Assembly: GCF_019355055.1 (NCBI RefSeq)
Contig: NZ_CP048411.1
Coordinates: forward strand, 2,046,001 to 2,110,000
Reading direction: 5' to 3'
Origin: Pseudomonas sp. MTM4
GTDB lineage: Bacteria > Pseudomonadota > Gammaproteobacteria > Pseudomonadales > Pseudomonadaceae
DNA length: 64,000 nucleotides
Shown: in pieces, positions 56,319-64,000 of the stretch
Layout of the letters: each line of letters starts with the position of its first letter
Numbering within the stretch: the first letter of the stretch is position 1
Program-made: the position numbers and the translations under genes
Notes under the pieces: generated by a model
Told to the model about the DNA's origin: nothing
The model's database searches: none
What the model saw: only the letters and a program-made list of their open reading frames with translations

Positions 56319-57062
56319 TCAGTTGATGGTGTAACCGTTGTCAACGACCCAATCCTGACCGTAAACGCCACGGGCGCCCTGCGACAGCTGGAACAGGATG
56401 ACGTTGGCGACCGCCGCGGACTCGAGAAAATGTCCAGGCAACAAGCGCTTGCTGACGCCTTCGGCGACCTGCTCCAGCTGCTCGTCGGCCAGCCCCAGCG
56501 TGCCCCAGATCGCCGTCGCGGTCGGCCCCGGCGAGACCACGTTGATGCGCACATCCAGCGGCGCGAATTCCACCGCCAGCGTGCGTGCCTGAGCAATCAG
56601 CGCGGCCTTGCTGGCGATATAGGCGGCAAGGCCGGGGAAGGTCCCGCGCGCCAGAAACGTACCGATGAAGACCACCGACGCCGGCTTGGCCAGTTCCGTG
56701 CGCAGCGCGGCCAGAGTGTTCAGTGCACCGGCGCCGTTGACGGCCCATTGCCGATCGAAACAGGCCATGTCTAGGCTGTCGCCCAGCTCGGCGATGCCGG
56801 CGTTCGGCACCAGATAGTCCACCGGACCGAGTTCCGCCGCGCGGCACCGCAACGCGGCGAGATCGTCCGCCGATGTCACGTCACCGGCGATCCAGTGCAA
56901 GTGCTCGGGATAGGTTTCGATCAATTGCCCGAGGCCGCCGAGGCTGCGCGACATGGCCAGCACCCGCGCGCCACGTTGCAGCAGCGCCGCACACAGCGCC
57001 AGGCCGATCCCCGAACTGGCGCCGGTGACGACTGCCAGGCGGTCTTTGAATTCACTTTTCAT
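56319..57062 (-). CDS. SDR family oxidoreductase
   Basis: The 247-residue protein is a classical short-chain dehydrogenase: VVTGASSGIGLALCAALLQR for the cofactor loop, VPNAGIAE for the NAG motif, YIASK for the Tyr/Lys pair, and SPGPTATAIWGTLG after it. The residue 13 before the catalytic Tyr is Thr rather than the usual Ser. Three ATGs in a row (57068, 57065, 57062) follow CGGAG, and only the last has workable spacing. It ends 16 bp before the chemoreceptor start. The substrate is unknown. Confidence 0.8.
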   Translation of the reverse strand: MKSEFKDRLAVVTGASSGIGLALCAALLQRGARVLAMSRSLGGLGQLIETYPEHLHWIAGDVTSADDLAALRCRAAELGPVDYLVPNAGIAELGDSLDMACFDRQWAVNGAGALNTLAALRTELAKPASVVFIGTFLARGTFPGLAAYIASKAALIAQARTLAVEFAPLDVRINVVSPGPTATAIWGTLGLADEQLEQVAEGVSKRLLPGHFLESAAVANVILFQLSQGARGVYGQDWVVDNGYTIN

Positions 57063-57173
57063 CATCATCTCCGATGCCGGCGTCCGCCGAGCCGCAGGCT
57101 GCCCGTCCCGGAACTGGGCAGGCAGCGGTTTCACAGTTGAATGACTAATCAGGCAGTGCCTGGTACGGGACGA

Positions 57174-58364
57174 TCAGCCCGGATGGCCGTCGACCCGTGC
57201 GGTCAGCAGCATCGGCGCGTAACGCCAGGCGTAAAGCGCGAAGGCCAGGGCCCAGCAGATCGCCGCCAGCCAGAGCCCCATCACCGGCCACTGGCCCGAC
57301 AGGAACACACGCGAGGCCGCCCCGAGGTTGAACAACACGAAGGCAGCGGCGATGCCACCCGGCAGCTGCAACGGACGCCCCGTGTGGCCAAGCGTGACGC
57401 GGGCGATCATCGCCAGGATCAGACCGCTCATGGAGCCCACCGACAGCGCATGCAACGAAGGGCTGGAGCTATTCAGCAAGCCGAAATTCCACAGCGCCAG
57501 CCCCGCAGCCGCGACCACCAGCCAGAGCATCGCTACGTGCAGCGACCAAAGCAGCGGAACGCGCCAGATGCCGCCGTCGTACCAGCGCACCAGCCGCAGC
57601 AAGTGGCCGGCGGCGATAGCGAGGAACAACACGCCGATCAGCAGATTCTGTTGCAATGCGATGCCTGCGGCGTAGAGCACGGCGATCAGGCCAGTGCCGA
57701 CCAGCAGCGCTACATCGAGCCAGACCCAGGGTTTCACCGCCTCGGTATGACCGAGGCCGCGCTGGGTGAAGAAGGGAATCACCCGCCCGCCAATGATCGC
57801 CATCAGCGCCGCCACCAGCCAAAGCCCGGCGAGCACGCCCTGGCGTTGCAAGCCATCGCCACCTTGGGCGATACCGCAGAGCACCAACACATCCGCGCCG
57901 ATCATCAGCGTGAGTACCGCCACGATCGGGTAGTTGCGCTTCTGCTTGACCACCCAGAGCATGCGCGCCATCAGCCCGGTCACGCCGAGCATGAACAGCA
58001 GATCCAGTGGGATCACCAGCGCCAGCGGCAGGCCGAACAGCCAGCCCAGGCGCGCCAGTAGCCAGACGGCGGCCAGTGCCATCAGCTTTTTGCCGGACAC
58101 ACCGGGTTGGCCGGTCCAGGTCTGGCCGGCGGTGAGCAGGAAGCCCGCGACGATGGCCATGGCGAAACCGAACAGCATCTCGTGGCGATGCCAGGACAGC
58201 CAGCCGCCGGTTGGCTGAAAACCGGGCCAGATGCCTGTCCAGGTGGCGACCCAGAGCGGAATCGCAAGCATGGCGAAGAGGCTGCCGGCGAGGAAAAACG
58301 GGCGAAAGGCGAGCCGCCACAGGGGCGGGATACTCAGGGCTTTTCGCCGATCGATAACTTGCAC
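57174..58364 (-). CDS. nnrS: NnrS family protein
   Basis: The 396-residue protein has about 12 membrane helices and NnrS signatures: WRLAFRPFFLAGSLFAMLAI, WHRHEMLFGFAMAIVAGFLL, GRVIPFFTQRGLGHTEAV, HALSVGSMSGLILAMIARVT and LGHTGRPL. NnrS is a heme- and copper-containing membrane protein that protects against NO stress and is controlled by NNR/DNR regulators. AAGGCCCTTGTG-like sequence read as CAGGAGGCCCTTGTGCA precedes the ATG. A DNR-like box lies 121 bp upstream. Confidence 0.92.
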   Translation of the reverse strand: MQVIDRRKALSIPPLWRLAFRPFFLAGSLFAMLAIPLWVATWTGIWPGFQPTGGWLSWHRHEMLFGFAMAIVAGFLLTAGQTWTGQPGVSGKKLMALAAVWLLARLGWLFGLPLALVIPLDLLFMLGVTGLMARMLWVVKQKRNYPIVAVLTLMIGADVLVLCGIAQGGDGLQRQGVLAGLWLVAALMAIIGGRVIPFFTQRGLGHTEAVKPWVWLDVALLVGTGLIAVLYAAGIALQQNLLIGVLFLAIAAGHLLRLVRWYDGGIWRVPLLWSLHVAMLWLVVAAAGLALWNFGLLNSSSPSLHALSVGSMSGLILAMIARVTLGHTGRPLQLPGGIAAAFVLFNLGAASRVFLSGQWPVMGLWLAAICWALAFALYAWRYAPMLLTARVDGHPG

Positions 58365-58484
58365 AAGGGCCTCCTGAACGTCTTATGTCTGCTGCAGATG
58401 GAGTGCCTGCCAGGCAGAACTATGAGTGCTCCGGATTACCCGAAGCCAGGATTACTTTCTACAGGTTAGAAGGCTTCGACAGAC

Positions 58485-58498
58485 TTGATTGCAATCAT
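58485..58498. promoter_or_regulatory. FNR/DNR-like box before nnrS
   Basis: TTGATTGCAATCAT matches TTGAT-N4-ATCAA with one change in the last base, 121 bp upstream of nnrS. It fits NO-dependent expression. Confidence 0.7.
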
Positions 58499-58687
58499 CT
58501 TTTCGCCGAGCCGCCTCGGTGCCGACGGTTGGTAGGGCTTTAGGGCCCGGTGCCAGGGCGTCTGGCTGGGGTTCCGGCGCGTGAGTGTGGCGTCAGCCGT
58601 ATCGCTGATTCGGGTGGTACTGCCAGCTCGTTTAGGATTGCACTTTGGAGATCAGGCCGATTGCCGAGTGTACTGACACTTCAGGTT

Positions 58688-59225
58688 TCGCCCTGCTGGG
58701 CGAGTCCTTTTTCTTGTTTGGCCAAGAAAAAGGAACCAAAAAGAAGGCCACCCCAACATCCGGGTTTTGCTTCGCAAAACTTCCCTCACTCCGGCGCAGC
58801 TCCGGGGGCACGGCTTACAAGGGCCATCCCTGGCCCTTTAAGCCTTTCGCGGCATCCATGCCGCTCATCCCCCTGCGCAACGCCTGCGTTCGGCCTCCTG
58901 AAGGGGAACAGGGTCCGAGTCGCCTGAAAGATCGTTAAGACCCGGACTTGCTTTGGCTTCGCTTTTTGTACGCGGGCCAACAGACGACACCAGCCGCCCC
59001 GTCAGGAGGGTGAGCGGAATCGTCGCGCAGAGGGGCGAGCCGCAGGACGCGGCGAGAGTCGTAAAGGGCCATGGATGGCCCTTGTACGACGACCCTCGGA
59101 GCGACGATGGAGCGAACGAACCCGGAGCGAAGCGCAGGGCCGGATGCAGGGGCAAGACCTTTTGGTTCCTTTTGGCGGGGCCGGCCAACCGGGCGACTGC
59201 CAAAAGGAACTCGCCCAGCAGGGCG
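58688..59225. repeat. Long head-to-head inverted-repeat element, about 540 bp
   Basis: The outer arms CGCCCTGCTGGGCGAGTCC (from 58688) and its inverse ending at 59225 are near perfect. Matching landmarks run inward in mirrored order: GGAACCAAAA, then ACAAGGGCCATCC/CTGGCCCTTT at 58818-58839, mirrored at 59063-59084. Short open frames inside show no protein family. It looks like two inverted copies of one repetitive element around a centre near 58956, between nnrS and tatE. It may fold as RNA or form a cruciform. Confidence 0.7.
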
Positions 59226-59343
59226 GAACCAAGCCGTCAGACTGCTCTATAAGGGCTAATGAAAGCGAAACTTGCAGTCAACCCCCCAAAAAAACTCGCC
59301 AACCCAACGTCAAGCAACCATGCCCCCTGGAAATACGAAAAAC

Positions 59344-59523
59344 CTATTTCAACTCCTGCTTGACCGCGTCACCCTGCGTTGCGCTCTCCCCATCGCTCAT
59401 GGATTTACGAAAACCACTAATCGCGCCACCCAAATCCGAACCAAGGCCACGCAGGCGCTTGGTGCCGAACAACATGACCACGATCAGCAACACGATCAAA
59501 AGCTGCCAAATGCTGATACCCAT
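59344..59523 (-). CDS. tatE: TatA/TatE-type twin-arginine translocase protein
   Basis: The 59-residue protein has one N-terminal membrane helix ([20 protein letters not shown]), the [14 protein letters not shown] amphipathic segment and a charged tail. It lies 17 bp behind nosL, as tatE does in P. stutzeri nosRZDFYL-tatE. It would help export folded cofactor-containing Nos proteins such as NosZ. The first of two adjacent ATGs (59526) is also possible. Confidence 0.92.
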   Translation of the reverse strand: MGISIWQLLIVLLIVVMLFGTKRLRGLGSDLGGAISGFRKSMSDGESATQGDAVKQELK

Positions 59524-59540
59524 CATTTTTCGTTACCTCG

Positions 59541-60107
59541 TTAGTGTCCGGTCTGGTGACCGCTGTGAGCGTTGTGGTCATCGGCCATGTCATGCTGCAT
59601 GCCCGACGATTGTTGAAGCACCGACTGATCGATCTCCTCGAAGCGCAGTACCCGCCCGCCCTGTTCAGCGGCCAGTTTCTGCGCGGCGGCCTCCTCGGCG
59701 AACGTGGCCAGTACAGCACCCATCGCACCTTTGAGGCCGGTTCCGGCCACGTAGTAGGCGCTAGTGGCATCGATCAGGTACTCGTCGTCAGGCTGCTCCC
59801 AGGTACTGTGCCCCATGTCGTGAACGTACAGCTTGGCGTTCAGCACACGGTTTTCCGGCTGCAGCCACCACCCAAGCATCTCCGCCGTGGAGCAGAACTT
59901 GCGCACTCCGCCCTTCTCGACCGCCTGCCCCTTAGGGCCGGGGAAGTCGGTGATGATCATGCCGCAGACATGACACTCATCCTCGGCATGGAAAGCGACC
60001 GGCTCCAGAACCTGCTCCACCTGCTCGGATTCATTACAGCCGGCCAAAGCCAGCAGCAGGATGGCAACCAGCGCCCGGGAAGCCTGTACGTATAACGCAT
60101 TCATCAT
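59541..60107 (-). CDS. nosL: NosL: copper chaperone lipoprotein for nitrous oxide reductase
   Basis: The 188-residue protein has a lipoprotein signal (LLLALAGC, Cys near residue 24). CHVCGM near residue 44 is the site where NosL binds Cu(I). The C terminus is His/Met-rich (MQHDMADDHNAHSGHQTGH). It delivers copper for the CuZ site of NosZ together with NosDFY. AAGGAACTGCA precedes the ATG at 60107. An ATG at 60104 is equally close. Confidence 0.93.
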   Translation of the reverse strand: MMNALYVQASRALVAILLLALAGCNESEQVEQVLEPVAFHAEDECHVCGMIITDFPGPKGQAVEKGGVRKFCSTAEMLGWWLQPENRVLNAKLYVHDMGHSTWEQPDDEYLIDATSAYYVAGTGLKGAMGAVLATFAEEAAAQKLAAEQGGRVLRFEEIDQSVLQQSSGMQHDMADDHNAHSGHQTGH

Positions 60108-60129
60108 TGCAGTTCCTTTAACGAAGAAA

Positions 60130-60957
60130 TCAGGCCAGACGACGGCGGAAAATGCCATAGGCCAGCAGCAGCGAAGCCCCGGCCCAGGCCAGCAGGCACA
60201 GCCAGAGCACAGCACCGGGCACCGGCAGTTCGCTGCCCAGCGACAGCACGCCCATGGCGCCGCCGCCCTCAAAACCGGACAGGTTGATCAGCCGGTAGAT
60301 GTCGGTGGGGTTGAGCAGCAGCAACCAGGGCAGCAACTCGGGGCTGAACTTGCCCTCGCTGAGCACCAGTAGCGCCAGCAGCACCAGATCGAATACCAGC
60401 ACGAACAGGAACCAGACCCCCAGCGCCAGCCCGGCAGCACTGGATTTCTCGCTGACCTTGCCGCTGAGCACGTAGGCCATCGCCAGAAACACCCAGCCCA
60501 GCAGCGTGGAGGAAATCATGAAGCGGCCGAAGGCCCAGAGCAGCAGGCCCAGCTCGATGTCCTCGACCAGCACGGCGATGGCTAGCGCGGCGCCGCCAAA
60601 GCCGATCAGCACCGCCAGGGCAAGAATCAGCCCGTGACCGACGAACTTACCGAGCAGAATCTCGCCGCGCCCCAAAGGATAGGTCAGCAGCAGCATCAAT
60701 GTGCCGCCTTCATCCTCACCAACGATGGCGTCATAGGCCAGCAGCAGCGCGATCAGCGGCATCAGGAAGGTGGCGAGGCTCGCCAGGCTGGCGATGGTCG
60801 CCGGAATCGAGGTGAAGCCCACCTGCCCCGAAGCCGCCGCGCCCAGCCAGGCGATGCCTACGGCCAGTACCGCGAACAGCAGGCTGATGGCCAGCAACCA
60901 GCGGTTGCGCAGGCCATCGCTGAGTTCCTTGCGAGCGATATTCCAGACCTGGTTCAT
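60130..60957 (-). CDS. nosY: NosY: ABC transporter permease for NosZ maturation
   Basis: The 275-residue protein has six membrane helices (first around residues 20-38, [20 protein letters not shown]) and the permease motif [20 protein letters not shown]. With the ATPase NosF and the periplasmic NosD it forms the NosDFY complex, which uses ATP to help load copper/sulfur into NosZ. Its ATG overlaps the nosF stop by 4 nt. Confidence 0.95.
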   Translation of the reverse strand: MNQVWNIARKELSDGLRNRWLLAISLLFAVLAVGIAWLGAAASGQVGFTSIPATIASLASLATFLMPLIALLLAYDAIVGEDEGGTLMLLLTYPLGRGEILLGKFVGHGLILALAVLIGFGGAALAIAVLVEDIELGLLLWAFGRFMISSTLLGWVFLAMAYVLSGKVSEKSSAAGLALGVWFLFVLVFDLVLLALLVLSEGKFSPELLPWLLLLNPTDIYRLINLSGFEGGGAMGVLSLGSELPVPGAVLWLCLLAWAGASLLLAYGIFRRRLA

Positions 60958-61880
60958 AGCCTGCCCTCCGCGGCCTGCACATCGCTGGCGCGCTCCATGT
61001 AATAGCGGTACAGATCCTCCAGCGACGGCTGGTGGATCTCGACGTCATCCGGCTCGCTTTCGCCCAGCAGTTCACGCAGCAGCGGCAGCTTGTGGCCGTT
61101 GATGGCGACCACCTCAACCCCATCCTCGCCATGGCGCCGCGCCGAATGGCCTGCGGTGTTCCAGCGCTCCAGCCATGCCTCGCTCTGGCTGACGCCACTG
61201 GCGCGGATACGTACCGGCAAGCCGGCTTCGCTACGCAATTGCTTGAGGCTACCAACGGCCTGCAGCCGGCCCTTGGCAAGGATTGCCGCGCGGTTGATAT
61301 GCGCCTCGACACCGGGCAGCACGTGGGAGCAAAGAATCACGCTGGTGCCGCTCTGGCGCAGGCGGTCGACCAGCAGATACAGCTCTTGGGTGGCGATGGG
61401 GTCGAGGCCGACTGTCGGCTCATCGAGCAGCAACAGGCGCGGCTCGCCGAGTACCGCCTGGGCCAACCCGAGGCGCTGACGCATCCCCTTGGAATACGTC
61501 TTCACCCGACGATCGGCGGCGTGGGTGAGGCCGACCTGTTCGAGCAGATCGTCGACCTGATTCAGCGGTGTGCTCTTCAGGCGGGCGAAGTGGCGCAGGG
61601 TTTCGCGCCCGGTCAGCTGCGGATAGAAGGTGACGTTCTCCGGCAGATAGCCCAGCTGGCGGCGGACATCGCTGGTCCGTGGGTCGCGACCGAGTACCCG
61701 GACCTGCCCCTCACTGGCCTGCAACAGGCCGAGGATTAGCTTCATGCTGGTGGTCTTGCCGGCACCGTTATGACCAAACAGGCCCAGCACCTCGCCTTCA
61801 CCGAGGTTCAGGTTCAAATCGTGCAACACGGTCATATTGCCGTAGCGCTGGCTCACACCCATGATTTCAACGGCATTCAT
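60954..61880 (-). CDS. nosF: NosF: ABC transporter ATPase for NosZ maturation
   Basis: The 308-residue protein has Walker A GHNGAGKT at 36-43, the signature [17 protein letters not shown], Walker [13 protein letters not shown] and the H-loop [13 protein letters not shown]-terminal extension of about 80 residues is typical of NosF. The ATG at 61880 overlaps nosD by 4 nt. The longer frame above it to 62162 is the shadow of nosD. Confidence 0.95.
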   Translation of the reverse strand: MNAVEIMGVSQRYGNMTVLHDLNLNLGEGEVLGLFGHNGAGKTTSMKLILGLLQASEGQVRVLGRDPRTSDVRRQLGYLPENVTFYPQLTGRETLRHFARLKSTPLNQVDDLLEQVGLTHAADRRVKTYSKGMRQRLGLAQAVLGEPRLLLLDEPTVGLDPIATQELYLLVDRLRQSGTSVILCSHVLPGVEAHINRAAILAKGRLQAVGSLKQLRSEAGLPVRIRASGVSQSEAWLERWNTAGHSARRHGEDGVEVVAINGHKLPLLRELLGESEPDDVEIHQPSLEDLYRYYMERASDVQAAEGRL

Positions 61881-63238
61881 GAAAGAGGTTCCTGGTCTGG
61901 CTTCAACGGTTCGCGGGTAGGCGGCTTCATCAACGGATGACTGTCTTGCACACCCGGCGACTTGATCACCGGAAAGGCGCGCTGCACCCAGCGCAGCACT
62001 TCGATGCTGGGGCTGTTCATCAGCAGCCGCACCTGCGGGTACATCCACAGCAGGCGGTCGACGTTGTCGTTGGGCTCGTAGGCGATATCGCCCAAACCGT
62101 CGTCGTCGCGGTCCCAGCCCAGATAATCGCTCCAGTAGTTGCCGCGCCCGTCCACCGACCATTCCTGGGTCCGCACGGCCACGTACTTGACCTGCTGCTG
62201 GTTGCCGACAAAGGCATTGCCGACGATGCGGTTGTTCTCCGAACCTGCAGTCAGGTGAATACCCAGATCGCTGCGCTGGAAGTGGTTGCCTTCGATGGTG
62301 TTGAACAGCGAGTTATAGATGAACAGCGCCTTGCCCTCGCCGCCGCTGATCATGCTGTCGCCACCGGTATCGCCGCGCTCGACGTCGCTGACGACGTTGT
62401 CCTTGATGGTCGAGTAGGTGATGTAGTTCATCAGGATGCCGTAGTTCTGGTCCTGCTCGGAGCGGTTGCCGATCACGGTCAGCTTGCGGCTCTGCATCAG
62501 CGCGTAGCCGGTGCGGGTGCGGCGGGTGACGTTGGCGATCACCTGGTTCTCGTGGGAGAACATGTAGTGCACGCCGTAGCGCAGGTCCTCGAACAGGTTG
62601 CGCTCGATGCGGTTGCCATTGGAGTTGTCGATGTAGATACCGTCGCGGGTGTTCCAGACATGATTGCCGACGACGCGGGAACCGCGAACGGAGAACAAAT
62701 GGATACCGTTGCCACGGTCTTGGGAGCGCAAGTCCAGGTCGCCCTCGATCCGGTTGCCTTCGATCAGCAGATTCTGGCTGCGATCAGCCCAGATACCGAA
62801 CCCCGGCCCCTGCAGGCGGTTGTTACGGATCACAGCATCGGTGGCGCTGGGCTCGATGAAGATCGCCGCGTTCATGTCGGTCAGATCGCGCCCCCAATCG
62901 CGCAGCTCACAGCCCTCGATGGTCACGTCTGGCGCGCGGATGGTCAGGGCATTGGCCTGGCCCTGCGCCTCGATCACCGCGCCGGGCGCACAGTGCAACG
63001 CCAGCGGCTGATCGATGAAAAATTGCCCGCTGTATTCGCCTGCGGGCAGCGTCCAGCGGTTTTCCCCCAGCGTTTGCAAGGGCAGCGAGGTGATGGGTTG
63101 CGGTTCCGCCAGCGCGGCCCCGGCAAAAAACATGTGGGCGACAAGCGCCACTGAAAACCCTAAGCGAATAGCCTGAAATCCGAGCACACCAATTACCTTC
63201 TTCAGCGTCCAGGCGGGTGATGCGACTGGCGACCCCAT
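61877..63238 (-). CDS. nosD: NosD: periplasmic beta-helix protein for NosZ maturation
   Basis: The protein of about 453 residues is a right-handed beta-helix made of repeated short strands ([81 protein letters not shown]). It docks on NosFY and receives copper from NosL for transfer to NosZ. The start is uncertain. ATG 63238 gives a long leader before a signal-like segment ending GAALA-EP, and a GTG at about residue 17 is possible. The downstream sequence is nearly identical in style to P. stutzeri NosD. Confidence 0.92.
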   Translation of the reverse strand: MGSPVASPAWTLKKVIGVLGFQAIRLGFSVALVAHMFFAGAALAEPQPITSLPLQTLGENRWTLPAGEYSGQFFIDQPLALHCAPGAVIEAQGQANALTIRAPDVTIEGCELRDWGRDLTDMNAAIFIEPSATDAVIRNNRLQGPGFGIWADRSQNLLIEGNRIEGDLDLRSQDRGNGIHLFSVRGSRVVGNHVWNTRDGIYIDNSNGNRIERNLFEDLRYGVHYMFSHENQVIANVTRRTRTGYALMQSRKLTVIGNRSEQDQNYGILMNYITYSTIKDNVVSDVERGDTGGDSMISGGEGKALFIYNSLFNTIEGNHFQRSDLGIHLTAGSENNRIVGNAFVGNQQQVKYVAVRTQEWSVDGRGNYWSDYLGWDRDDDGLGDIAYEPNDNVDRLLWMYPQVRLLMNSPSIEVLRWVQRAFPVIKSPGVQDSHPLMKPPTREPLKPDQEPLS

Positions 63239-63326
63239 CAGGGTTCGCCAGCTTTGAAGCGACCGTGAAGGCGGGCTCGGCGCGAAGCTGCTTCGCGCGG
63301 CGCCAGCCCCACGTTCAGGCCCTGCC

Positions 63327-64000
63327 TCAGGCCGGCTCAACCAGCATACGGCCGACCATCTCCATGTGCAGCGCGTGGCAGAACCAGCTGCAGTAGTACC
63401 AGTGCAGACCGGGTTTATCGGCTGTGAAGGTGATGGACGAGGTCTGCTGAGGGCTGATCTCCATGCTTGCGCCGTGGTTGGTCATGACGAAACCGTGGGA
63501 CACGTCCTCGATCTGGTCGATGTTGGTAATGATCACCGTGACTTCGTTGCCCTGCTTCACCGTGAACTCGGTGATGCCGTACGCCGGCGCCATCGAGGTC
63601 ATGTAGACGCGCACCTTGTTGCCGTCACGGATGACCTTGTTTTCCGTGTCCAGATTGACGCCGTCCTTCTTGGCCATTTCCACCGTCGGGGCGAACATCG
63701 GGTCGTTGCGGTCCCAGATCTTCTTGGTACGAATCTGGTCGCGGCGCACCAGGATGCAGTCGTGCGGTTCGGCATAGGTTGGGCCGTCGTGCACCAGCTT
63801 CATTTCATCGCCGGAAATGTCGATCAGCTGATCGTTTTCCGGGTGCAGCGGCCCGACCGGCAGGAAACGGTCCTTGGAGAACTTCGAAAGCGCAATCAGC
63901 CACTTGCCGTCCGCTTCGCTGGTTTCGGTCAGCGAGGCATGGATGTGCCCCGGCTGGTAGTGAACGTCCAGCTTCTGCTTGATGTAGTTGACCTTCTCGC
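63327..64000 (-). CDS. nosZ: Nitrous oxide reductase, C-terminal part (cut by window edge)
   Basis: The frame is open to position 64000 and holds the last 224 or so residues of NosZ. The CuA cupredoxin domain covers the final 120 residues, with the ligand loop [12 protein letters not shown] near the end and an upstream His in [11 protein letters not shown]. NosZ reduces N2O to N2. The apparent ATG at 63803 is internal. nosD begins 89 bp after the stop. Confidence 0.97.
   Translation of the reverse strand, partial: EKVNYIKQKLDVHYQPGHIHASLTETSEADGKWLIALSKFSKDRFLPVGPLHPENDQLIDISGDEMKLVHDGPTYAEPHDCILVRRDQIRTKKIWDRNDPMFAPTVEMAKKDGVNLDTENKVIRDGNKVRVYMTSMAPAYGITEFTVKQGNEVTVIITNIDQIEDVSHGFVMTNHGASMEISPQQTSSITFTADKPGLHWYYCSWFCHALHMEMVGRMLVEPA

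Noticed and set aside
59075..59734. 219-aa + strand frame across the inverted repeat and tatE
   Set aside because: It crosses repeat DNA and the antisense of tatE and nosL, has no domain and no ribosome-binding site.
60954..62162. 402-aa frame starting upstream of nosF
   Set aside because: The first 94 codons are nosD in another frame. NosF begins at 61880 with a 4-nt overlap.

Overview
The window looks like chromosome of a denitrifying pseudomonad of the Pseudomonas stutzeri group (Stutzerimonas). It is GC-rich and carries the nir-nor-nos supercluster typical of that group: cytochrome cd1 nitrite reductase with its heme d1 pathway, cytochrome-bc nitric oxide reductase, and the nosZDFYL-tatE block. 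Two Dnr-type FNR-like regulators and dnrN/dnrO/dnrP-type genes are also present. This assignment comes from protein families I recognise and from gene order. No search was run.

Positions 1-8230 are accessory and decayed. They hold a cut-off DUF3422 gene, fragments of three unrelated transposase families or islands, a GlxA-type regulator with an antibiotic-monooxygenase-like gene, an intact PrlF-YhaV toxin-antitoxin pair behind two tandem palindromes, and an oxidoreductase/LysR pair. The last 23 nt of tmRNA (ssrA) sit at 7858-7880 beside a frameshifted integrase remnant, so this is probably the end of an ssrA-integrated island. Positions 8230-16560 hold a LysR regulator next to a hydroxylase-SRPBCC fusion, a large MscS channel, a TerC-type transporter and an MdtD-like exporter. 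Positions 16800-20060 form a Fur-box-preceded FtrABCD-type ferrous iron uptake operon. Positions 20060-22960 look like an insertion (MerR, aminotransferase class IV, isocitrate lyase/PEP mutase family) bounded on the right by a degraded second copy of the ftrD 3' end.

Positions 23278-34920 support anaerobic life. The class III ribonucleotide reductase (nrdD, nrdG) has its glycyl-radical segment as a separate 54-aa reading frame. It is followed by dnrS, a DGC-type zinc protein, the O2-independent ubiquinone genes ubiUVT, norR facing dnrN-dnrO, then dnrD and dnrP. Positions 35066-46683 hold norCBD, nirQOP and nirSMCFDLGH. Positions 46684-49020 interrupt the heme d1 genes with an IS256 fragment, a cupin, a PaiB-like protein and two small membrane proteins. 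nirJEN then resumes behind its own Dnr-like box.

Positions 52946-58364 hold a LysR regulator, an HPP-CBS membrane protein, a CZB chemoreceptor, an SDR oxidoreductase and nnrS. Positions 58688-59225 are a roughly 540-bp inverted-repeat element, and tatE-nosLYFDZ (minus strand) runs off the right edge inside nosZ. FNR/DNR-like boxes (TTGAT-N4-ATCAA type) precede norC, nirQ, nirS, nirJ (weaker), nrdD/dnrS, the DGC gene, dnrP and nnrS, which ties most of the respiratory genes into one low-oxygen/NO regulon. A REP-type repeat (core GTAGGGTGGGCTTCAGCCC) occurs at seven intergenic sites, usually as inverted pairs.
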